The position numbers and the translations under genes are program-made. DNA of 64,000 bases from Thalassia testudinum (lineage: Eukaryota > Streptophyta > Magnoliopsida > Alismatales > Hydrocharitaceae). The notes beneath the pieces were generated by a model. The model ran no database searches. It was not told where the DNA came from and was given only the letters and a program-made list of their open reading frames with translations. Positions 22,233-34,100 of the stretch are shown piece after piece (within the stretch, counting starts at the first letter, position 1; the number at the start of each line of letters is the position of its first letter). The stretch covers positions 1,178,001-1,242,000 of the forward strand of contig JAZHRO010000022.1 in assembly GCA_037157565.1 (NCBI GenBank). Reading direction: 5' to 3'.

Positions 22233-23420
22233 TTAAAAGTGATACAGGTCTCTTTTTTTCAAGATTTCATCCCCAACCTTTATACAATTAATCATGTTTC
22301 GTCGCCTTCTTACACTAGCCGATAAGTGAAAAAATCTTGTGTTTGCATCGCATTCTTTAAGCCATAGCTGCCTCGATTTTTGTCTCCATTTCATCTCCTT
22401 TTTGTAATCTTCTTCCAAAACAATGGCTTGGAATTTTCGTCTCTCAATGCAATCCTCACTAGGCAATCTCCTTTTTGTCCAAATTTAAAATATGCAAGAG
22501 AGCATCACATCTTCTCTCCTCCCTACGCTTCTTCAGGTCACATCTGAAATCAATCATAGCCAATCTAGTAGCTTTGATTCTGTCAGGCAATGTACGAGTG
22601 GTTGAGGGCAAAGCAGGGGTAGAATTCCACTTATCCCAAATCAACTCTTTGAAACCAGGCTCCTTAAGCCAAGAATTGTGAAATTTAAAATAGGATGAAT
22701 ATCTCACATTATCATTGCTATGCCACAAAAGAGGAGAATGATCAAAGAAAGGTCTGTCACAAGCAACCACATTTGCCAGCTGAAAATGTTCCGCCATACC
22801 AATGCTGCACAAGAATCTATCAATACACGACATCGCTCCATTCCCAATCCTCCAAGTGAAACGAGATCCAGAAAGCGGCAAATTAATAAGCTCCAAGTCC
22901 AAAACCACATGTTGAAATTGAGTGGTTGAACTATCAAATCTGTCATCCGATCTATCAATCGACCAAAGAGTAGCATTAAAATTGCCACCAATCAACCAAG
23001 GCATACCATCAATAAAGGAAGAGGCCTACTTAAGCTCAACCCAAAAAATCATCCTTGCATTATCTTCACATGGCCCATAAACCGTAATAAGTGCAAAACT
23101 GAATCCATCCTGCTTTCTAGAGAAGATCGTCGTCAGTACTCTTTCTGTCTTATAAGATAAGCACAACTCTAAAAAGTCATCATGCCAAAGCATAAGAACA
23201 CCTCCCGATCTACCAGTTGCTGCCAAATCCAGACACTTAGTAAATCGATCACCACAAATGCAGCTTTTTAAATTAGGCGTGAAATTCTCCAAATGGGTTT
23301 CCTGAAGACACGCAACATCAACCCTCCATTCAACTAAATATCTCTTCAAAATTTGCCTCCTCTTATCATCTCTAAGGCCCTGACATTCCAAGATAGAACA
23401 TTGACCATTAATATTAGTCA
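22233..23420 (-). pseudogene. LINE 3 ORF2 endonuclease and linker (frameshifted)
   Basis: The endonuclease opens near 23400 (CSILECQGLRDDKRRQIL, a decayed 'WNVRGL' start), then WRVDVACLQETHLENF, RSGGVLMLWHDDFLEL and ITVYGPCEDNARM. A frame break at about 23020 is followed by MPWLIGGNFNATLWSIDRSD at 23004, GSRFTWRIGN, SCIDRFLCSIGMAEHF, and DRPFFDHSPLLW. The linker at 22233-22466 has KSRQLWLKECDANTRFFHL. A full but non-contiguous domain. Confidence 0.85.
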
Positions 23421-23539
23421 CCATTCCCCCCTTATGAACCCTCTTGGCTCCAATCACCTTGGCTACAGTGTCATCAACCTCTTCTTTCCAGGAACTTGTA
23501 GTAGAACTCAAAGTAACTCTCTTTCTTTTGTAACAGGCA

Positions 23540-24957
23540 CTAAGAACTAGTTTGTCTCTGTGGAAAAGCATTAATGTGGCCAGACAACCTGCTAGATCTA
23601 TTTGAAGGAGCTTTTCTATGACTGGATCTAGACTTGATATCTGTATTGATGTTAATACGACCCTCGTCATTCGCATCTGACCCTGCATCATCCGAAGCAA
23701 GTTTTGGCTCATGATCATCACACAATACTTCTTCACCCTGCAAGAAATTAGCAACAACGAACGTAGGAAATGCACAACGAGATACATCTACCAGAGGTGC
23801 ATCATAAGTGAACTCACCATAACCAGACCCAAACAAGGGTCCGACCTCCACCTATGAAGAATGAAAAGCATCTATATTCACATCAGTCAATCTTCTATGT
23901 GCTCTAATTTGTGAATCAGAAGAATACCCCTGAAAGATTGAGCCAAAAGCCAACATCGCTGCCCTCTCCTGCAAATAATCCGAAACAGCAGCACCCTCCG
24001 AAATGGCATAACAAAAATTGATAACTTTGGATTCACAGCAGGTAGGCTTACCACAACCGGACCCCAGATAGGGTCCGGCATCCACTTGTGGAATGCAAAC
24101 AGGCTCCTATGTCCCATGAGTAGCAAAAGCTATCCCAGACGAGCCTCCCCATGCACCAGCAAATCGCTTCACAACCAAAGGATCATCAACAGCTGCTACC
24201 TCCTGTCATAACAAATCCGTGTGAGAGACTCATTAATGATTGGGTCCATGGATCAAAGTAGCTCCGAACTAATCAAGGAGATTCTGCTGCACCCAATGCT
24301 CGCAACACATGGGATCCTACAAAGGACACGTGACGAACCCAGAGACCTAGTCTCCTTTGCCAAAAATAGGAAAATAAGATTCGAATTTCAGATTAGGAAA
24401 CTCACCAACTTCAAATCCAAAAATGGATCCGGATGCCACCTGTGTGAAGCCTTGATTGTGACCTTCCAAATCTGCCATCGATTTTAAAAATGAGCCCAAA
24501 ATAGGAAAGCCAACCATGCGATCAATATGTGATCAGTCATGCGATCAACCTCTACGCACGCAGCAACCATGCAATCAACCTTCTCGCCAATTGTGGGATT
24601 CAAAATTTGAATCCTAGAATCAGGGGCGTAGCCAGCTGTTTAGGCCTCCATTCCAGCCTCGATTTCACGTGCAAATCACGCTACACCAAATCTGGCGAAT
24701 TGGGAACCGAACCATCCAGGCCATGCTCCACGTCCATGGCTCGCTAGAACCCTTCTCGTTCTAGTTGCAGCATCCAACCCCAACTGCAACACACCTATAC
24801 AATTCCTTAGCACCCCTGCTGACACGATTTCAACATAGGAAGGAGCTCTCCTCCCTCCGAAACTCAATTCTTTGAAAGTGATGACACAAGCACAGCCACC
24901 GAAGCGTAGAACTTCCTTTGATGGAAGGGATTTCCCAACCAATAATTCACCCTCCAC
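23540..24957 (-). pseudogene. LINE 3 ORF1 remnants
   Basis: Minus-strand frames at 24676-24957, 23852-24126 and 23540-23851 lie upstream of the endonuclease, where ORF1 belongs. One recurring motif is (D/V)GPxxGSGxGxxT, seen as MDAGPYLGSGCGKPTC and MEVGPLFGSGYGEFTY, which suggests an internal repeat. No CCHC knuckle is visible, so ORF1 identity rests on position. Confidence 0.55.
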
Positions 24958-25034
24958 CTAAACCGAAGTAGCATCCCCTTCTTGCAAACCAATCCAAAAG
25001 CATCTTCAAATTCTCACAAAAGAGGAATAAACCC

Positions 25035-26127
25035 GATGGAAGATTAGACTCTTCTTTTGTTGACTTACGACAGGTAGTTGATGAGGTGGAATTGTTGGAT
25101 CTTCTAGTTTCAAGGGCATACTTTACGTAGAAGAGCGGCTTTGGTCAAGCCTCACGTATTGACTGCCTTTTCTGCAATGTCTCTATGGGGGAATCTTTCC
25201 ATGGAGCGTATGTTTCTGCTTTAACGAGGCCATTCTCGAATCACACATCATTATTGTGGGATAATGGTGAGGAGACTACTTACACCACTTATTCAAGTTC
25301 TAGAAGTCACGGCTTTTGAAGCCTAGGTTTCAGGAGCTTGTGAAAGGGAAATGGCAGGGGGTTCCAGCCTCAAGCTCTATGACATGCACTCTAGTTGAGG
25401 TCGGCTATGATTGAGTTCAAGAAAAACATGGGAAGGAGGTGTGACAGCATAAGGAAGGAGGCTTTAAAGGCCTTAACGATGCTTGACAGGATGAAGGATC
25501 ACAGGCAGCTTAGCATTGAGGAGAAATAAGAGAAGGTTGCCGTGCAAAACAAGATTAGAGAAGAAGGCCACAAGAGAGAGATGGATTGGAAACAGAGTTT
25601 AGGCAGTTGTGGTTGAAGGAGGGAGACTCCAACACGAAGCTTTTCCACTTGATTGCCAATGCCAAGAGGATATCAAATTTGATCTCATTGATTTGTGTTG
25701 GTGATAAGAATCTTTCTCAGAGGCAGCATATTAGCCCGGCTTTTGAGGACCACTTCCAGGCTTTCACCAAGAGGCAACCGACAGGGAGGTGGAGATTGGG
25801 CTCTTCTTATTTAGGCAGATTGGGTGACCGTGCAAGGGCAAACTTGCTTAGGCCTACTTCGAACGAAGAGGACCTAATGGCCATTCGAGGTTTGAAGGCG
25901 AAAGGATCTCCAGGGCGAGATGGTCTACAGGTTTTATTCTTTAAAGAGTTTTGGGATAACGTTGGGGTTAATGTCTTGGCGATGGTTCATGAGGTGTTCC
26001 TGAAGAATTGTGGTTTCGAGCACCTTAATAGGTTCTATTTCTTTTTGCTTCCCAAGAGGCAAGGTGCAGATACGAATGATGATTATAGGCCGATAGCGTT
26101 ATCGAATGTTGTTTATTTGATTGTGGC
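25035..26127 (+). mobile_element. LINE 2, second half
   Basis: Resumes LINE 2 after LINE 3. It has the endonuclease end with SSFVDLRQVVDEVELLDLLV and ALTRPFSNHTSLLWDN (about 25225-25260), then RT frame 25586-26127 with FRQLWLKEGDSNTKLFHLIA, KGSPGRDGLQVLFFKEFWDN, FEHLNRFYFFLLPKRQGADT and YRPIALSNVVYLIVA. The sense text stops there in mid-RT at about 26127, where inverted LINE sequence begins. Confidence 0.85.
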
Positions 26128-26700
26128 AAATCCAACAACTCGAGCTCCTGAAGAGTACACTGAAAATCAAAAGTGGATCTAACACACCTTCCATCCAGTC
26201 TGTCCTCAGCACGTAACGTCACATTAAAATCTCCTCCGACCAACCATGGCATCCCATCTACCACTAGACAAGCTTGAGTAATCACCCCCCAAAAAGGTGC
26301 TCTAGCAAAAGCATCACATGGATCGTAGACACAGGAAAAAGCCAAAGACTTCCCATCAGCCTTTCTAGGGAACATTGCTATCAACATCCTTCCAGCCAAT
26401 AAAGACGAGCTCAAATTGAAAAAGTCACTATGCCACACCAAGACAATTACTCGACCTCCCCTCTGCTTTTACCTCGAGATACTCTGTGAATCGGTCACCA
26501 CACTTGTTCTTTACTTGGGGAGACAAGCTATCCAGATGGGTCTCCTACAAAAGTGCACCATCAACCTTCCACCCCGCCAAATATCTCCTCAGGATCAACC
26601 TCCACCCCTTGTCACGCAAGCCATGGACATTCCAAGAGGGTACTCTAATCATCAAAAATCTTCCTCACCCCTCCTTTGTGGACCTTATTTGCCCAAGTCA
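26128..26700 (-). mobile_element. LINE 4 endonuclease piece, inverted against LINE 2
   Basis: On the minus strand this reads the first half of an L1 endonuclease: RVPSWNVHGLRDKGWRLILR (about 26650), WKVDGALL then a stop then ETHLDSLS, SCVYDPCDAFARAPFWGVI, MPWLVGGDFNVTLRAEDRLD and LQELELLDLP (about 26130). It ends abruptly at the tail-to-tail junction with LINE 2. No A-tail is present at either side. Confidence 0.8.
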
Positions 26701-26702
26701 CA

Positions 26703-27985
26703 GAGATTAGGTTGTTTTAGCAAATAGGATTAGTGATTTGTTAGGATTATGGTTTGATTTGATTGAGATTGGTGACCAAATCTCTTCATTTGGTCCTTGA
26801 GTTGCAATAATATTTTTTACTTCAAAACTTCCTCTGTTCTTCATCACCGCTAACTCCCCTCTCTCTCTCCTCTCTCCACGTGCCATTATTGAAGAAGAAA
26901 GGCTGCATGACACCCTTCTAAATCTTCACATGATATCAAAGTAGATCATCTGGACCCCTTGATTTCACACGTGGAGGAGAGAAGAGGAGATCCACGCAAA
27001 ATCACACGGAGTTACCTCCATATGCGTGGAATGAGAGAAAAGGCGATCCACGCAAGATCATGTGGAGTTACCTCTGCATGCGTGGAACATGTGAAGTTGC
27101 CTGGAGTCAGAGTGTCACGCTAACTCTACTACGACAGGGTGACCTTATGCGCACTCAGAGATCCCAAGCATCTCTGCAGGCTTTTAGAGCGTAGAGGCAA
27201 CAACACCATCAAAGCTACCCCTCATGCACATCAAGAGAACCCAGCGCCTTATGCAGGCTCTGTAAACGCATAGAAGTAGGTGCACAATGGTGGATGCAAA
27301 GGCACAAGAATAACTCCATATATTTTCTAATAAGGCAAAGGAGAAATATTCAAAGGAAAAGTGGTTCTTCGAACAATATATCACAGTCGATGTACTTCAC
27401 CAATGGGATCCTCTTATCTGATTTTTTATTCTCCTCCAAACGGAGAGATTTTCCCAAAGAAAAGACATCTAGCATAAAGCTTGGAATCGCACACCTTTCT
27501 ACCATGAAGTTTTTCATGCAAGTCTTCACCCTCTTCGAAGTTCAACTTGGGGGGACTGTGGAGATTTTTTAATAATTAGGTGCCACATGGCACATCAGGC
27601 ATCAGCCACATGGCAGAGTCCAATTGGCTCGCCTATGGGCACGTGATATGTGTAGGTATGTGTTTTAGGAAAATTGGTTTATGATTAGTTATTTTCGAAA
27701 TATGTTTTGTGCCAACTTGTGGTTAATTTATTGAGTCCTTATATAGAGATTTGGTTGTTTTAGGAAATACGATTAGGATTATGATTTGATTAGGCTGAGA
27801 TTGATTCTCTATTTATAGAGACCAAATCTTTTCATTTGTTCCTTGGGTTGCAATAATATTTTCTACTTCAAAACTCCCTCATTCCCTCTACTTCTTCGTT
27901 GCCAACTCCTCTCTCTCTCACCACTCTCCACACACCATTATTGAAGAAGAAGAAGGGCTCCACGCCACCCTTCCAAATCTTCACA
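26703..27985 (+). mobile_element. LTR element D, short and non-coding
   Basis: Two copies of a plant LTR bracket 626 bp. The 5' LTR (26703-26930) has lost its first part where it abuts LINE 4. The 3' LTR is complete at 27557-27985 (429 bp, TGTGGAGA...CTTCACA) and follows a G-tract (cttggggggac). The primer-binding site is tgatatcaaag at 26931. The interior encodes nothing recognisable and repeats the phrase 'gatccacgcaa.atcacacggagttacctc' twice (about 26990-27095). It is a TRIM/LARD-like non-autonomous element. Confidence 0.8.
27557..27985 (+). repeat. 3' LTR of element D
   Basis: TG..CA, 429 bp. Matches the retained 3' part of the 5' LTR from gagatttggttgttttagg (27746) onward. The bases after it are ataag (27986-27990); the matching left TSD is lost. 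Confidence 0.8.
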
Positions 27986-28077
27986 ATAAGAAACATTTGA
28001 GCATCTTATGGAGAAAAGAAGTCAAAGGAATGGTGAAAAATAATGAAACGATACATCACGTGATGAGAAAATCTAAC

Positions 28078-28155
28078 CTCTATGCGTGATACAACACCCT
28101 TTGTGACTGATATAGTATCACCGCCTAGTGGATATCCAACAACGGTTACAGCATC
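28078..28155 (-). CDS. DEG2: DEG2 exon 8
   Basis: 26 codons, [12 protein letters not shown] then [14 protein letters not shown]. Acceptor TGCAG, donor GAG|GTTAGA, phase 0. The next expected motif (INPGNSGGPA) is not found to the left within the window. Confidence 0.96.
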
Positions 28156-31100
28156 CTGCATCAAACTAGCTTTTAGTGATATTGTTGAATAAGTGCAAAA
28201 CTATTTAAACTTGCATTACAAGCATTGAGAGTGCATATCCATGACCACAACAAACCCAGTAACATGCATCTAACAAGCACATTTAGGAGTCAAAAAGTCA
28301 ACAACCAACAGGCCAACACACATCATTCCATAGCCCATACTAGAGAAAAAATAAAAAATACCACAAGAAAACCAACTAAACAAGAGACAACAAATTACAG
28401 ACAAATGAGAAACCATAAGCTATAGTTCAATCGCCAAAAACAATCTACTAGTATCAATGCCAGGTGTATTGATATATCGAATCATGCCTCCCTCTTACAA
28501 GCCAAGGGCTGAAAAAGCCAAAAGAAAATACCAAGCCTCGTTCTCTTCTGAAGTTCTCAAAAAGGTATGACAATCACATACCATACATTACTGAGGAAAG
28601 TTTTTTTTTTTTAAGAAAAAGCCAAAAGAAAGCATCAAATCTCTTTTTCATTATCAGGGACAGTTTTACTAAACACTTTGGGGGAAAAGAATGGTCTACG
28701 ATCTAAAACACTTTGAGGGAAAAGAATGGTCTATGATCCTGTTGCTAGGGCTGGCAAGTTTCTTATAAAAAGTTGCAATGTAATTGTTCAATAAAAAGCA
28801 AGTAAAAAAGATGTAGACAGGAATAAGATTGCTCCCATTTCATTTCCAAAATGAACCATTACAACTATCACAAATACAAGGGATCTTCTTTTTTTCTTTT
28901 TTTGGAAAAGGGATCCTTTGATAGTTGAAAAACAAAGTAAGAAAACCACTTATATCAAGTATATTCATCATTTAAAAGCACATCCTAAATTATATGAAAC
29001 AAGAGTGGGCGACCAAAGCAAGCAAAGGATATACTAGTAGGATTATGTGCCACAAGAAAAAAGGAAAGTAAAGAAAACAAAGATGTGTAGAAAACTTCAA
29101 GGAAATAAAAAATTTTAAATAACCTGAAGGCTTGGCAAACGACCAAAATGAAGTGATCTAACACCCCTCCAAAACTCCTCATTCTCCACTGAGAGCAAGG
29201 CAATGTCACATTCAACACCTCTAGCCAAAACCTGTAATAATTAGGTCCAAAGTTTTATTTCTTGTAGGATACACCAAAAAGACCAGTACTCCATTCTTGA
29301 CATTTTTGGTGCTGATCCTTTTTTGTGCGTATGACAAAACTACTCATATTCACAAGCAATGATCTTTTTCACAGGTTTTGTAAATAATAAAAGCATTAGA
29401 TGCCCATTTAAGAATGCAAAAGACTACCTTTGCAACATATTTTCTGTCATCGCCCCTCTTCTTAACTTTGACCTGAAATGGCAAGCCAAGCCAGATTAAC
29501 AAATTCTCAAAAAGGTAACACTTCTGAAATTCAAATGGAAGAAATATCGTTATCCAATATCATCATCATACCTGACAACAATTAACTTAAGAATCTGGTG
29601 TTTGTTTCTTTAATTCAATTTTAGTACAGGTGCGGTACTTTATCTTAACAAGCATATCAGGAGAGGAAGGTATCACTCAGGCCATAGAACTATTAAGTTC
29701 TATTTGGGGAAGCAAGAGAATCCCAAAGGAGTAGACACAGAGCATTATGATAGCTTTTTGTAAAGAACAAAGGACAACCATGAACAGTTCAATTAGGGGC
29801 ATAAAAGTTGATTCAAAAACAAAGCTTGAGGGTAATGAAAAGGAGGTTGTGGCAATGGTAAGCCTCTAGTATAACAGAAAAAGAGTTTAGCTTCATGTGT
29901 GGGAGGTCCATAATTAATCTAATACATCCTTTAAGATATGTGATGGAAATCTTTAAAGCCAATAAGAACCCAGATATGATTTTTCTTGATTTTGAGAAGG
30001 CACATAACATTTCTTGTTAAGCCCCTTTTTTATTTTTCCAAAAAAAAATACATTTTGGAAAATGTTGAGTTTATAACATGGTACATGGATCTTGAAGGAT
30101 GTCTGTTTATCCCTAAAGAATTACATATTTTAACCGATCCCCACCTCCTTGGACTCTAGTTATGAAATCCTAGCCATCTAAGGTTATATGCTCTGCCATC
30201 GCTTTTTCCTTTCACTTTTAAAGGGTTTTTCATGTAAATCATGTTGCTATGTTTGTGTGGGATAAAACTGAAATGGCATCAAAGCCGCAAACAACTAGGA
30301 TTTCCCCGTACAAGTGCACGATGTCATGGCATGCAACCATAGCTATGCAATTGTTTGTGTGGCGGTGTGCAGTAAATTTTAGCCAGTAGTGTGTGGACTG
30401 CCAGCGAGGGAAACACAGCATGGCCTCCACATTTGGCAGTAAGTATCATCATGTGAGGCATAATGCTGACACAGCTTTTTGCAAAGCACATGGCATGTGC
30501 TGGTTTGTTGTGCAACAAGAATTGCTGCCACCTAAAGCGTTGGTGGCTGAAGCAATGATACAGCTTTACATGTAGAGGCTGCATTTGCTCATTTATTTTG
30601 TGGTGCATGCACGTGGCTACATTCTCTCACTCTTCATGACTGAGATTTGATTGTTAGTTTGGCGTCGGCATTGCATGTGGCTATCACTATTACTCATCTA
30701 GTGATTGTTGCAATCTGCTAAAAAGAGTTGAAATGTGTCTATTTTATTTCTTTTTTCATTTACATTATATTTGAGGATCTACTTGGACTTTCCCCAAATA
30801 CCCCTTATATAAAGAAGAATAGGGCTCCTTAACAAGACAGGCTACACATTTCTTTTAACTTGACAGTAGAGCGATGATCATAGGCCAATGCTTGTACCCT
30901 CCTTGTCTCCCTCTCTTTGTTTCCTCCACCAAAAGCCAAAAAGGAGAGAACAAGAGGAAGAAGAAGAAAATCAGTTTTCCTCTTTGTATTCCATCCAAAA
31001 AAAAAAACCTCAATTGCACACCAAATCTGTGAACCCAGCCCTTGATTGCCTCTGCAGTACCACCCCTTGCAGCAGCGCCACTGCAACCAGACTCCAATCA

Positions 31101-34100
31101 ACAGCCAGCAACCACAGCCAGCAGTTTAGGCCACCAGCAACTGCCACTGGAACTCGGTGGCAGTCATCAACCTTCCACCCAATTGCGACAGCTACCATCA
31201 AGGCCCTCCAACCAGGCAGGTCGCACGCAGGTGCCTAGAACGGCTGACTCGTGGTCGTTTCAAGTCCTGATTTGTTGTGAAAGAAGGATTTTTTGCCTTT
31301 TTCATGACCTAAGTTGATTTTGGCCTTGATTTCAAATGTCTTGGGGCTCTAGTTTGTATGGGTGATTCAGAATTTTCAGAGGTGACATTAGGGATAACAG
31401 AAACTGGGGTCTTCAAAAAGCCCAATTTTTGTCTTATGGTCAAGTTAGACGAGACTAATTACACCCAATGGTCACAGACCTTCCTCACGAAAATGGAGAG
31501 TCATCACAAGGAGCAATCCCTGCAAAATTTGAGCCCAAAGAAAAACTTGGCAAATATGCCACATGGAAGGATACACAGTGGTGCATGCTTAGATGAAGAG
31601 CATAATTCCCCTAGTTGATGACAAAATCATGTATTACAAGATGACAAAGGAGATGTGAGGTAGGCTAAAGGAGACATTCTCAAGAGAACTCCATCAAAAT
31701 GTTTTAGATCTACAAAGAAATGACACCTTTGCCAGGCAGGCAAGTTGCTACCTCAGTATTATTCCTCCCTCAAGGCATCATACGAGAAGTACAATGCCTA
31801 ATCATATGTACTTGTGGGGCTTAAAAGACATCACACAGAGGTGGTTGTCTTGCAGCTCGTTGCAAGCCTAGGGCTTGAGCACTCTGTTATATGCTCCCAA
31901 ATGTTTACCATGACAGCACTTCCCACCTTAGAGAAGGCCTACGACAGGATGAGTTGCTTGATTATTCTCACAACAGATGTGTCCCAAACATCCATCCTGG
32001 CAACCAACCATGATAGAGGGTGTGGTGGCTATTTACATGAGGACCATGCTTCCTGAGGCAAAGGCCATCCTACATGCACCAATTGTAAGAAGCTAGAACA
32101 TATAAAGGACACATACTAGACAAAGCATAATTGGCCAACAACTGTCAAATAAAGCAATGACTTCAACAGTCATCTGCATAGTCTGACTATAACAAGCTTT
32201 TGCAGCAGCTAACATAATTGGTTCCTTCTAGTCCTGTATCTCCACACCTTTAAAAACTGTCACCTTTGCTACCCTGTCAAGTATACTTGTTGCTCTTGCC
32301 GTTCAAATTAACAATGCTTGCGACACAAACTGGCTTGTGGACTCTATATAATGTGACACACGTGGGGACTCACGGCCATTTCATAGTCTCCAACCAGTTC
32401 ACAAAGGACAGACAGTATCCATGGTTGATGGGAGACATTGTCCCACCACTAGACCAATGTTGTCAATGCGAAAGGCAATAGCAAGGCGATAAGACTCAAA
32501 ATCACCCGAGGCAAGAGGCGACAAAAAGGCGACAACCCGAGTGAATTGAGACAAGCATCTTTTATTGGCATATATATGTCTTATTAACTCAATTTAATAG
32601 CACTAAGTTTATAAAAACATGTCTAATAACAACATTGGAGGCTTTAAGTAGAAGAAAATGATGACAATTGTATTGCCAAAAACTGTTTCACATAATTTCA
32701 AATGGTAAAGAAAGAAAAGTTTCTATACAATTAAGGTAGAAAACATAAAAACCAAATTTGTCATTAAAGTGAACAATTGTCAATTCTCAAATAATAAAAC
32801 ACATCGGTCATCAAAATCATCTTCAAGATTCAATTCGTCATCGTCATCGTCACCAGCAACTTCTTCAATCTCCTCTTCCTCTTCCTCATCACTGTCCACA
32901 TACTCTTCCTCTTCTTCAATAACCATTGGAGCTTTCTCTTTTCCCTTAGCTGTCTTAGGATCATTTTTCTTTGTAGTAGTACAAGCCCGAGTACGTCGAA
33001 TAGCCTCTTGCTCATTAATTCCTGATGCAAGCTCAACCATGCCTCAAGTGAGATCATCATCACCAAACACAAGATCATCACCTGCATTTTCCTCATCTTC
33101 CTCCATTCTCCCTAATAACCATTCATTTGAATCATTAATTTCCTAGAGGAAAGTGGGATCAAGATAATCCCTATCTTCATATCGATCCCTCAAAGTTTCG
33201 TTGTACTTAACAAATACAAGATCATTCAACTTTTGTTGCGCCAACGGATTCCTTTTCTTTGAGTGAACCTATATAGATTTCCAAAATAAAATGATTAATA
33301 TAAAATTACTTGATAAAATTAATGCTATGCATATTAAGAATTGGTTTGTAATTTACATTTTCAAAAACACTCCAATTCCTTTCACATCCCGAGGCACTAC
33401 AAGTAAGACCTAGCACTTTCAGTGCCAATTTTGCCAAGTTAGCTACAAACCCACCAAAGAGATTCCACCACTCCACTGTAAAAAGATAATAAGTTATATA
33501 ATATTAATAAGCAACTGGAAATGGAAAGTTATTATAAAAAATTTATACCACTTGACTACCTGGGACAATGGTCTTCCTTTGTATAATAGCCATAGGTGTT
33601 CCAAAGAATTCTTATGCATTTCTATAAATGAAAATTTCTCGTGTTATTTTGTCTTGCACACTCTCATCAGGCTCCAATTTTGCCAAGACATTGTAAAATC
33701 CATTCATAACCTCTGAATCAAAATCAAGATTTTGATTTTCATAAAAGAAATCAGGATTGAGGAAAAATCCTGCTGCATCTAAAGGCCTATGAAGCTGACA
33801 ATCCCATCTCTTATCAATGATGTCGCAAATAGGTCCAAACTTTTCAGCATTATTGTTGAAAGCTTTCATGACAGCCTCCTTAGCTCTATCCATTGCTTCG
33901 TATATGTATCCCATTGCAGGTCTCTTCTCTGAGTCAACAAGACGAAGCACTCTCACAAGAGGAGACGTAACCTTCAGAATGTATACAACCTTATTCCAAA
34001 ATGAAGGCATCATGATGATTGTTGCCACCTTTGCCTTCTCTTCTTTTACATTTTTAGAAGTGATCCACTTATCGGAAGTGAATATCTTCCTTAAATTTGC

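Larger units (their letters stand above)
19894..25034 (-). mobile_element. LINE 3, inserted antisense into LINE 2
   Basis: About 5.1 kb of L1-type LINE read on the minus strand. Its 3' A-tail shows as the T-run starting at about 19894. It contains ORF1 remnants, endonuclease, a long RT frame and the zf-RVT end. It splits LINE 2 exactly in the endonuclease: the motif order GDFS..STDD before it continues as SSFVDLRQVVDEVELLDL after it. The flanks gatgat (19888-19893) and gatgga (25035-25040) may be a short target-site duplication. Confidence 0.85.

Noticed and set aside
30571..30861. Complete 5' LTR of copia E
   Set aside because: A TATA box and TG..CA-like edges exist, but no good primer-binding site, no second copy and no TSD.
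32780..33146. Acidic/Ser-rich frames as a nuclear protein gene
   Set aside because: Downstream tail of the hAT 1 transposase; the plus-strand frame is its shadow.
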